A stretch of DNA of 64,000 nucleotides from the NCBI RefSeq assembly GCF_024757985.1, contig NZ_CP103289.1, positions 2,170,001 to 2,234,000 of the forward strand. Direction: 5' to 3'. This DNA is from Cellulomonas sp. NS3. GTDB lineage: Bacteria > Actinomycetota > Actinomycetes > Actinomycetales > Cellulomonadaceae. The notes under the pieces are model-generated. The model had not been told where the DNA came from, ran no database searches, and saw nothing but the letters and a program-made list of their open reading frames with translations. This document shows, one piece after another, positions 57,519 through 64,000 of this stretch; position 1 is the stretch's first letter; every line of letters begins with the position of its first letter. A program made the translations under genes and the position numbers.

Positions 57519-58424
57519 GTGCGTGAGCTCGTCGTCCTCGGCACGTCGTCCAACGTGCCGACCCGGACCCGCAACCACAACGGCTACCTGCTGCGCTGGG
57601 ACGGCGCGCCGCACGGGGACGGCATCCTGTTCGACCCGGGTGAGGGCACCCAGCGCCAACTCACGCACGCGGGCGTCCCGGCCACGGCGATCACCCGCAT
57701 CTGCCTCACGCACGTGCACGGCGACCACTGCTACGGCCTGCCGGGCGTGCTCTCGCGCATGGTCCTCGACGGGGTGCAGCGTCCCGTCGAGCTGCACTAC
57801 CCGGCGTCGGGCGAGGACGTGGTCCGAGCGCTCGTCGGGCTCGCGACGCCCGGGCTCGACCTGCGGCTGCGCCCGCACGGCGGGCCCGGCGAGGTGGCCG
57901 CGGGGCTCGAGGTCGTCGCGCTGCGGCACCGGATCGAGACGTACGGGTACCGGCTCGTCGAGCCCGACGGGCGCTCGCTCGTCCCGGAACGGCTCGCCGC
58001 CGCGGGGATCACCGGGCCGGACGTCGGCCGGCTGCAGCGCGAGGGCGAGCTGCGCAGCGTGCGCCTGGCGGACGTGAGCGTGCCGCGGCGCGGGCAGAGC
58101 GTCGCCGTCGTGATGGACACCGCGGAGTGCGCGGGCGCCGAGCAGCTGTCCGACGGCGTGGACCTGCTGCTCGTCGAGAGCACGTTCGGGGCGGACACCG
58201 CGGAGCTCGCCGAGACGTACCTGCACCTCACGGCGGCGCAGGCGGGTGCCCTCGCGGCGCGGTCCGGCGCGCGGACGACCGTGCTCACGCACTTCTCGTC
58301 GCGGTACGTGGACGTCGCGCCGCTGCTGGAGCAGGCCCGGGCGGCTGCTCCCGGGGCGCAGATCACGGCCGCCGACGACCTCGACCGCGTGCCGCTCCCG
58401 CCCCGGCGCCCGCACGACGCCTGA
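57519..58424 (+). CDS. rnz: Ribonuclease Z (metallo-beta-lactamase fold)
   Basis: Zinc endonuclease that trims tRNA 3' ends. 301 residues, the usual short form. The start VRELVVLGTSSNVPTRTRN and the metal motif LTHVHGDH (His65, His67, Asp69, His70) followed by CYGLPGVLSR are RNase Z marks; AVVMDTAE and VLTHFSSRY supply later ligands. The GTG has a GGAGG site 5 bases upstream. Another metal-dependent hydrolase of the same fold cannot be fully excluded. Convergent with the DksA-like gene, 6 bases apart. Confidence 0.88.
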   Translation: MRELVVLGTSSNVPTRTRNHNGYLLRWDGAPHGDGILFDPGEGTQRQLTHAGVPATAITRICLTHVHGDHCYGLPGVLSRMVLDGVQRPVELHYPASGEDVVRALVGLATPGLDLRLRPHGGPGEVAAGLEVVALRHRIETYGYRLVEPDGRSLVPERLAAAGITGPDVGRLQREGELRSVRLADVSVPRRGQSVAVVMDTAECAGAEQLSDGVDLLLVESTFGADTAELAETYLHLTAAQAGALAARSGARTTVLTHFSSRYVDVAPLLEQARAAAPGAQITAADDLDRVPLPPRRPHDA

Positions 58425-58430
58425 CGGAGC

Positions 58431-58832
58431 TCAGGCCGCGCACCCTACGCACGTCCGGGCCACCGGGCGCGCCTCGAGCCGGGCCACCGGGACGCGCCGT
58501 CCGCAGACCTCGCACACGCCGTAGGTCCCCGCCTCGACGCGTCCGAGCGCGGCGTCGGTCTCGGCGAGCTGGTGACGCACGTGCCGGACGATCGTGTCGA
58601 GCTGCGAGCGCTCGAACGCGATCGTCGCGCCCTCGGGGTCGTGCTCGTCGTCCGCGTTGGAGTCCGCCGAGGCGGCGACGAGCTCGTCGAACGAGCCCGT
58701 GAGCTCGCCGAGCCGCCCGACGAGCCCGGCGCGCAGGACGGTGAGCACCGCGCGGGCGTCGAACGGCTCGGACGACGCGGGTGCGCCGGCCGCCGCGCCG
58801 TGCGCCCCGGTCCGTGCCGCGTCGTCGGTCAT
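58431..58832 (-). CDS. DksA/TraR-type C4 zinc-finger protein
   Basis: 133 residues. An acidic coiled-coil-like helical part (SSDELVAASADSNADDEHDPEGATIAF-type region, with its DDEHDPEGATIAFER stretch) leads to a C-terminal zinc finger of C-x2-C-x17-C-x2-C form (CEVCG to CVGC). Such proteins bind in the secondary channel of RNA polymerase; in actinobacteria the small forms are poorly studied. A 9-bp inverted repeat lies just upstream of its start. Confidence 0.82.
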   Translation of the reverse strand: MTDDAARTGAHGAAAGAPASSEPFDARAVLTVLRAGLVGRLGELTGSFDELVAASADSNADDEHDPEGATIAFERSQLDTIVRHVRHQLAETDAALGRVEAGTYGVCEVCGRRVPVARLEARPVARTCVGCAA

Positions 58833-58848
58833 CGACCCATCGTCACAC

Positions 58849-58875
58849 CCGCCACCCACTCGGCCCGGGTGGCGG
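58849..58875. promoter_or_regulatory. 9-bp inverted repeat upstream of the DksA-like gene
   Basis: CCGCCACCC/GGGTGGCGG with a 9-base spacer lies 16 bases upstream of the minus-strand ATG at 58832, in the divergent gap before chaB. It could be a 5' leader hairpin or an operator. Confidence 0.35.
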
Positions 58876-58989
58876 TCCGCCGGGTGCTCCGCCCCGCCGC
58901 GCGGATCGACGGCGCGCGCGGCACGCTGGGACGAGACGGACGCACGCCACGCGGTCCCGACGACCGGGACCCGACGAGAGGAGACCGGG

Positions 58990-59418
58990 ATGCCGAAGAC
59001 GACCCGCGCGGGCAAGCCCAAGCAGAGCGAGCTCCCCGAGACGCTCAAGCGCTCCGACGCGAAGGCCCAGCGCACGTTCACCAAGACCTACGACTCGGCC
59101 GCCGAGGAGTACGACGGCGACGAGGAGCGCGCGCACCGCGTCGCGTACGCCGCGCTCAAGCACACGCACGAGAAGGTCGGCGACCACTGGGATCCCAAGG
59201 ACGAGCACGGGCCGTCCGACCCGCAGGCCGAGGGCGGCGCTGGTACGGACCGGCCGACCGCGGGTGGTGTCGACGCGAACGCGAGCAAGCAGCACCTGTA
59301 CGACCTCGCGAAGCGGCTCGACGTGCCCGGGCGCTCGTCGATGACCAAGGCCGAGCTCGTCGAGGCGATCCAGAAGGCGAACGACCGCGCGTCCCGACGC
59401 GCCCGTGAGGGTTCGTGA
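58990..59418 (+). CDS. ChaB-family protein with C-terminal Rho N-terminal-like domain
   Basis: 142 residues. The N-terminal ChaB domain (SELPETLKRSDAKAQRTFTK through RVAYAALKHTHEKVGDHW) is followed by a polar linker and a Rho_N/SAP-like helix pair (QHLYDLAKRLDVPGRSSMTK, LVEAIQKAN). ChaB is named as a cation-transport regulator in E. coli but its mechanism is unclear; the added domain suggests nucleic-acid binding. A GAGAGGAG site precedes the ATG. The stop overlaps the NADH dehydrogenase GTG. Confidence 0.88.
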   Translation: MPKTTRAGKPKQSELPETLKRSDAKAQRTFTKTYDSAAEEYDGDEERAHRVAYAALKHTHEKVGDHWDPKDEHGPSDPQAEGGAGTDRPTAGGVDANASKQHLYDLAKRLDVPGRSSMTKAELVEAIQKANDRASRRAREGS

Positions 59419-60800
59419 CCGCCGCGGGCCGCCCCGCGCCCCACCACGTCGTCGTGATCGGCTCCGGCTTCGGCGGGCTGTTCGCCACGAAGGGGCTCGC
59501 GCACGACCCCGTGAAGGTCACGGTGCTCGCGAGCACCGGCCACCACCTGTTCCAGCCGCTGCTCTACCAGGTCGCCACCGGCGTGCTGTCGCAGGGCGAG
59601 ATCGCCCCGGCCACGCGCGACGTGCTGCGTCGCCAGCGCAACGCCCGGGTGCTGCTCGGCACGGTCACCGACATCGACCTGCAGAGCCGGGTCGTGACGT
59701 CCCGCTCACCGGGCGGCACGACCACGACGTCCTACGACAGCCTCGTCGTCGCGGCCGGCGCCGGGCAGTCGTACTTCGGGAACGACGAGTTCGCGGCGCA
59801 CGCGCCCGGGCTCAAGAGCATCGACGACGCGCTCGAGCTGCGCGGGCGGATCTTCGGCGCGTTCGAGCTCGCGGAGCTCAGCCGCGACCCCGCGGAGGTG
59901 CGCCGCCTGCTGACCTTCGTCGTCGTGGGCGCCGGCCCGACCGGCGTCGAGATGGCCGGGCAGATCGCGGAGCTCGCGCACCGCGCGCTCGCGGACAGCT
60001 TCCGGCACATCGACCCGCGGCACGCGCGCATCGTGCTCGCCGACGCGGCGCCCGCCGTGCTGCCGACGTTCCCGGAGAAGCTCGGGCGCGCCGCGGCCCG
60101 GCGGCTCGAGGACCTGGGCGTCGAGGTGATGCTCGACGCGAAGGTCGTGGGCCTCGACGGGACGGGCGTCGACCTCGAGGCCCCGGACGGCTCCCGCAGC
60201 CGGGTCGAGGGGCGCTGCACGGTCTGGGCCGCCGGGGTCGCGGCCTCGCCGCTCGGCGCCCGGCTCGCGGAGCAGAGCGGTGCGGAGACCGACCGGGCCG
60301 GACGCGTGCGCGTCGAGCCCGACTGCACGCTGCCGGGCCACCCGGAGGTGTTCGTCGTCGGCGACCTCATGGCCCTGGACCTGCCCGGGGTCGCGCAGGT
60401 GGCGATGCAGAGCGGCGAGCACGCCGCGGGGCAGATCCGCCGCCGGCTGCGCGGTGAGCCGACCGGGCAGCCGTTCGCGTACCGCGACAAGGGCAGCATG
60501 GCGACGGTCTCGCGGTTCCACGCCGTCGCGCAGGTCGGGTCGTTCCAGACCGCCGGGTTCGTCGCGTGGGTGCTGTGGCTGGCCGTGCACCTCGTGTACC
60601 TCGTCGGGTTCAAGAACCGGCTCACGACGCTGCTGCACTGGACGGTGAGCTTCGTCGGGCGGGGCCGCTCCGAGCGCACCGCGACGCTGCAGCAGGTGCT
60701 CGGACGGCGGGCGCTCGGCGAGCACGAGCGGGCGCTCGGCGACCAGCAGCCCGCGACCACGCCGCGGCCGGGCGGTCCCGGCGCTGCGGGGGAGACGTGA
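59415..60800 (+). CDS. ndh: Type II NADH dehydrogenase (NAD(P)/FAD oxidoreductase)
   Basis: Single-subunit, non-proton-pumping NADH:quinone oxidoreductase at the inner face of the membrane. 461 residues. FAD motif GSGFGG (16-21), FQPLLYQVATGVLS (quinone-site region of NDH-2), NADH motif VVGAGPTGVEMAGQIAEL, FVVGDLM and a C-terminal hydrophobic anchor (FVAWVLWLAVHLVYLVGF) as in NDH-2. The GTG overlaps the chaB stop. Confidence 0.9.
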   Translation: MTAAGRPAPHHVVVIGSGFGGLFATKGLAHDPVKVTVLASTGHHLFQPLLYQVATGVLSQGEIAPATRDVLRRQRNARVLLGTVTDIDLQSRVVTSRSPGGTTTTSYDSLVVAAGAGQSYFGNDEFAAHAPGLKSIDDALELRGRIFGAFELAELSRDPAEVRRLLTFVVVGAGPTGVEMAGQIAELAHRALADSFRHIDPRHARIVLADAAPAVLPTFPEKLGRAAARRLEDLGVEVMLDAKVVGLDGTGVDLEAPDGSRSRVEGRCTVWAAGVAASPLGARLAEQSGAETDRAGRVRVEPDCTLPGHPEVFVVGDLMALDLPGVAQVAMQSGEHAAGQIRRRLRGEPTGQPFAYRDKGSMATVSRFHAVAQVGSFQTAGFVAWVLWLAVHLVYLVGFKNRLTTLLHWTVSFVGRGRSERTATLQQVLGRRALGEHERALGDQQPATTPRPGGPGAAGET

Positions 60801-60810
60801 GCGCGCCCCG

Positions 60811-61539
60811 ATGACGGTGCACGTCGGTACCTCGGGGTGGAGCTACGACCACTGGGAGGGCGAGGTCTACCCGCCGGGGACCCCGAGCCGCGACCGGCTC
60901 GGGTACTACGTCCGGCGGTTCTCGACCGTCGAGCTCAACGCGAGCTTCTACCGCTGGCCGCGGACCGCGACGTTCGCGGGGTGGCGCGAGCGGCTGCCGC
61001 CCGGCTTCCTCATGACGGTCAAGGCCCCGCGCGGGCTGACGCACGCGAAGAAGCTGTACGACCCCGAGGTGTGGATCGAGCGCATCTCGGCCGGGTGGCA
61101 CGAGCTGGGCGACAAGCGCGCGGTGCTGCTCGTGCAGACCTCGCCGCTGCACGCGCGCGACGACGCCCGGCTCGACTGGTTCCTCGCCCACGTCCCGCCG
61201 TGGATCCGCGTCTGCGTCGAGCTCCGGCACCCCTCCTGGGAGCACGAGGACGTGCTGCGCCTCCTCGAGCGGCACGGCGCGGCGTACTGCGTGATGAGCG
61301 GCGCGGGACTGCCGTGCCGGCTGCGCGTGACCGCGCCGTTCGCGTACGTGCGCCTGCACGGCCCCGACCACGAGCACCTGTACGCCGGCTCCTACTCCGA
61401 CGACGACCTGCGCTGGTGGGCCGACCGGATCCGGGAGTGGGAGTCCGCGGGTACCGAGGTGTTCGCGTACTTCAACAACGACGGCCACGCGCACGCCGTC
61501 CGCAACGCCGAGACCCTGCGGCGCTTCCTCACCACCTGA
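60811..61539 (+). CDS. DUF72 domain protein (YecE-like)
   Basis: 242 residues of the DUF72 TIM-barrel family, function unknown. Marks are VHVGTSGWSYDHWEGEVYP, FSTVELNASFYRWP, MTVKAPRGLTHAKKL, VCVELRHPSW, AYVRLHGP and VFAYFNNDGHAHAV. The ATG is 10 bases after the NDH-2 stop, so the chaB-ndh-DUF72 genes likely form one unit. Full length for the family. Confidence 0.88.
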   Translation: MTVHVGTSGWSYDHWEGEVYPPGTPSRDRLGYYVRRFSTVELNASFYRWPRTATFAGWRERLPPGFLMTVKAPRGLTHAKKLYDPEVWIERISAGWHELGDKRAVLLVQTSPLHARDDARLDWFLAHVPPWIRVCVELRHPSWEHEDVLRLLERHGAAYCVMSGAGLPCRLRVTAPFAYVRLHGPDHEHLYAGSYSDDDLRWWADRIREWESAGTEVFAYFNNDGHAHAVRNAETLRRFLTT

Positions 61540-61540
61540 G

Positions 61541-61556
61541 GCGCCGGCGCCGGCGC
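61541..61556 (+). terminator. Candidate hairpin after the DUF72 gene
   Basis: GCGCCGGCGCCGGCGC, a 16-bp self-complementary run, directly follows the DUF72 stop. It may help end the chaB-ndh-DUF72 transcript; no U-tract. Confidence 0.35.
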
Positions 61557-61607
61557 ACCGCGTGCTCCCAGGTCAACGCGGCGCGCTGTGAGACGGCCTG
61601 GGTCGAA

Positions 61608-61624
61608 GGGCCCGGACCGGGCCC
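61608..61624. promoter_or_regulatory. Inverted repeat upstream of nirB
   Basis: GGGCCCGG/CCGGGCCC around a single base lies 66 bases before the nirB ATG. Could be an operator or part of the leader. I found no GlnR-box pattern in this gap. Confidence 0.3.
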
Positions 61625-61689
61625 GGAGCCGGCCGGGATCATGGCTCGTGCGGGTCCACCACGCCCGCGACCCGAGCGAAAGACCCACC

Positions 61690-64000
61690 ATGAGCCTGAC
61701 TTCTCCCGGCCGCGTCCTCGTCGTCGGCGCCGGCATGGTCGCCCACCACCTCGTCGAGCAGCTCGTCGCCCGCTCGCCCGAGGGCGAGTGGCAGCTGACC
61801 GTGCTCGGCAAGGAGGACGCCGCCCCGTACGACCGCGTGCACCTCTCCGAGTTCTTCACCGGGCGGGACGGGAGCGCCCTGACCCTGTCGGGGACGCCGT
61901 GGCTCGACCCGCGGGTGCAGCTGCGCACGGGCGACCCGGTGCGCAGCATCGACCGCGACGCGCGCACGGTCACGACCCGCTCCGGGCGCGTCGAGGCGTA
62001 CGACCACCTCGTGCTCGCGACCGGCTCGTGGGCCTGGACCCCGCGCACCGAGGGCACCGACCTGCCCGGCGTGTTCACGTACCGCACTCTCGGGGACGTC
62101 GAGGCGCTGCGCGACTGGGTCGCCCGGCGCACCGAGGAGCTCGGCCGGCCGCTCGCGGGTGCGGTCGTCGGCGGCGGGGTGCTCGGGCTCGAAGCGGCAG
62201 CCGCGCTGCAGACGCTCGGCACGAGCGCGACGGTCGTCGAGTTCGCCGACCGGCTCATGAACGTCCAGCTCGACGACGGCGGCGGCGAGGCCCTGCGCGT
62301 CCTGGTCACCGGGCTCGGCATGGACGTGCGCACCTCGACGGGCGCGACGCGGCTCGGGGCCGCGGACGACGGCGCGGTCGCGACGATGGACCTGTCCGAC
62401 GGCTCGTCCGTCCCCGCGGACGTCGTGGTGTTCTCGACCGGCGTGCGCCCGCGCGACCGGGTGGCCCGCGAGTCGGGGCTCGCGATCGGCGAGCGGGGCG
62501 GCGTCGTCGTCGGCCCCACGTGCCGCACGTCCGACCCGTCGATCTGGGCCGTGGGGGAGTGCGCGTCGTTCGAGGGTGAGTGCACCGGGCTCGTCGCGCC
62601 GGGCAACGCGATGGCCGACGTCGTCGTCGACCAGCTGCTCGGCGGGTCCGCGACCTACCGGCCCGCGGCGGACGGCACGAAGCTCAAGGGCGTCGGGGTC
62701 GACGCCGCGAGCTTCGGCGACGTGTTCGCGCTGACCCCGGGCGCGCTCGAGGTCATGTTCGCCGACCCGGTCGCCCAGACGTACCGCAAGCTCGTCGTGT
62801 CGGACGACGCGCGCACCCTGCTCGGCGGGGTGTTCGTCGGCGACACGTCGCTGTACTCCTCGCTGCGACCGATGCTCGGCCGCCCGCTCGGCGCCGACCC
62901 GTCCGCGTTCCTCGCACCCGAGGGCGGCGCGCCCGCGCCCGGCCCGGACCTGCCCGACGACGTCGTCGTCTGCTCGTGCTCCAACGTCTCGGCGGGCACC
63001 GTGCGCGCCGCGGTCACCGAGCACGGCTGCACGAGCGTCGGCGAGGTCAAGACGTGCACCCGCGCCGGCACCGTCTGCGGCTCGTGCGTCCCGCTGCTGA
63101 CCAAGATCGTGAGCTCGACGCTCGAGAGCGCGGGCGTCACCGTCTCGAACGCGATGTGCGAGCACTTCGCGATGCCGCGCGCCGAGCTGTTCGCGCTCGT
63201 GCGCCGCGACGGGCTGCGCACGTTCACCCAGGTCGTCGAGGCGCACGGCACCGGCCGCGGCTGCGCGGTCTGCAAGCCCGCCGTCGCCTCGATGCTGTCC
63301 TCGACGAACGCGGGGCACGTGCTCGAGCGTGAGCACGCGGCGCTGCAGGACACCAACGACCACGTGCTCGCGAACATGCAGAAGGACGGCACGTACTCGG
63401 TGGTCCCGCGCGTGCGGGGCGGGGAGATCACCCCCGAGAAGCTCGTCGTGCTCGGCCGGGTCGCCGCCGAGTTCGGGCTCGCGACCCGCATCACGGGCGC
63501 GCAGCGCATCGCGATGTTCGGTGCACGCATCGACCAGCTGCCCGCGATCTGGCGTCGCCTCGTCGACGCCGGCTTCGAGTCGGGCCAGGCGTACGGCAAG
63601 TCGCTGCGCGCGGTGAAGTCGTGCGTCGGTCAGGCCTGGTGCCGGTTCGGGGTGCAGGACTCCGCGAGCATGGCGGTGCGCCTCGAGCTCCGCTACCGGG
63701 GCCTGCGCTCGCCGCACAAGTTCAAGGTCGGCGTCTCGGGCTGCGCGCGCGAGTGCGCCGAGGCGCGCGGCAAGGACGTCGGCGTCATCGCGACCGAGAA
63801 GGGCTGGAACGTCTACGTCGGCGGCAACGGCGGCTTCACGCCGCGGCACGCCGAGCTTCTCGCGGAGGACCTCGACGACGACCGGCTGGTCCAGGTGATC
63901 GACCGGTTCCTCGCGCACTACATCCAGTCCGCGGACCGGGTGCAGCGGACCGCGCCGTGGGTCGCGGAGTACCCGGGCGGGCTCGCCGAGCTGCGCCGGG
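61690..64000 (+). CDS. nirB: Assimilatory nitrite reductase large subunit (3' end missing)
   Basis: Reduces nitrite to ammonia with NAD(P)H, FAD, Fe-S and siroheme. The frame is open from the ATG at 61690 to the window end, 770 codons, so roughly the last tenth is missing. In order: FAD/NADH domain (RVLVVGAGMVAHHLVEQL, LVLATGSWAWTPR, AVVGGGVLGLEAA), BFD-like 2Fe-2S domain (VVCSCSNVSAGTVR, KTCTRAGTVCGSC), a second Cys pair (GRGCAVCKPAV), ferredoxin-like repeat, then siroheme/4Fe-4S ligands in SCVGQAWCRFG and SGCARECAEARGKD. Ammonia from this step would feed the glutamate synthase genes earlier in the window. Confidence 0.95.
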   Translation, partial: MSLTSPGRVLVVGAGMVAHHLVEQLVARSPEGEWQLTVLGKEDAAPYDRVHLSEFFTGRDGSALTLSGTPWLDPRVQLRTGDPVRSIDRDARTVTTRSGRVEAYDHLVLATGSWAWTPRTEGTDLPGVFTYRTLGDVEALRDWVARRTEELGRPLAGAVVGGGVLGLEAAAALQTLGTSATVVEFADRLMNVQLDDGGGEALRVLVTGLGMDVRTSTGATRLGAADDGAVATMDLSDGSSVPADVVVFSTGVRPRDRVARESGLAIGERGGVVVGPTCRTSDPSIWAVGECASFEGECTGLVAPGNAMADVVVDQLLGGSATYRPAADGTKLKGVGVDAASFGDVFALTPGALEVMFADPVAQTYRKLVVSDDARTLLGGVFVGDTSLYSSLRPMLGRPLGADPSAFLAPEGGAPAPGPDLPDDVVVCSCSNVSAGTVRAAVTEHGCTSVGEVKTCTRAGTVCGSCVPLLTKIVSSTLESAGVTVSNAMCEHFAMPRAELFALVRRDGLRTFTQVVEAHGTGRGCAVCKPAVASMLSSTNAGHVLEREHAALQDTNDHVLANMQKDGTYSVVPRVRGGEITPEKLVVLGRVAAEFGLATRITGAQRIAMFGARIDQLPAIWRRLVDAGFESGQAYGKSLRAVKSCVGQAWCRFGVQDSASMAVRLELRYRGLRSPHKFKVGVSGCARECAEARGKDVGVIATEKGWNVYVGGNGGFTPRHAELLAEDLDDDRLVQVIDRFLAHYIQSADRVQRTAPWVAEYPGGLAELRR

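Noticed and set aside
61540-61689. GlnR-type nitrogen-control box upstream of nirB, and likewise before gltB
   Set aside because: Neither gap contains a convincing GTnAC-n6-GnAAC arrangement.

Overview
The window is a gene-dense, very GC-rich actinobacterial chromosome segment. Several features point to the Cellulomonadaceae (Cellulomonas-like) or a close relative: a complete Pup-proteasome locus, GC at almost every third codon position, many GTG starts with 4-base or 8-base stop/start overlaps, and the gene order hisI-trpE-Trp membrane protein-HGxxPAAW protein-trpC-trpB-trpA-lgt-gltB-gltD-pyk. This is inferred from gene content, not from a marker gene. I saw no rRNA, tRNA, insertion sequence, prophage or CRISPR array. 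No stretch longer than 300 bases lacks a gene.

Layout. (1) 3-10858: protein degradation by pupylation. dop (5' end cut by the window), pup, prcB, prcA and pafA lie on the plus strand. They are split by a 6-kb gene on the minus strand for a giant multi-spanning membrane protein with a zinc ribbon. (2) 11023-13458: an FKBP-type lipoprotein isomerase, hisF and a TIGR03085-family protein. (3) 13523-17243: two half-transporters of a heterodimeric ABC exporter, the first with an apparent one-base frameshift. (4) 17311-26365: hisI, trpE, trpC, trpB, trpA and lgt, with small membrane proteins between them (Trp-associated, HGxxPAAW, two DUF4190, one DUF2752). (5) 26519-35808: glutamate synthase gltB, two tandem gltD copies and pyruvate kinase. 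(6) 35900-39648, minus strand: methylcitrate-cycle genes prpD, prpB and prpC for propionate use. (7) 39886-49767: an acyltransferase, then a galactoside operon: GH42 beta-galactosidase, two ABC permeases, a binding lipoprotein, GH36 alpha-galactosidase and a LacI-family regulator. A strong promoter with two operator-like palindromes precedes it. (8) 49785-54947: a small P-loop protein and a NarL-type two-component system on the minus strand, divergent from an ABC-2-type exporter. (9) 55032-64000: RtcB RNA ligase, a DUF1028 protein, RNase Z, a DksA/TraR-type zinc-finger protein, ChaB, type II NADH dehydrogenase, a DUF72 protein and the assimilatory nitrite reductase nirB (3' end cut).

Most of this is conserved core metabolism. 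The non-routine observations are structural. gltD is duplicated together with its 3' flank, so the second copy appears to sit behind a copy of the pyk promoter. The 3' end of rtcB and its terminator are duplicated on the far side of the DUF1028 gene. A 28-bp perfect palindrome lies upstream of pup. Two operators control the galactoside operon. A 21-bp-spaced direct repeat separates the two-component system from the exporter. Several promoters imply leaderless mRNAs. I did not find a convincing new defence or mobile system here.
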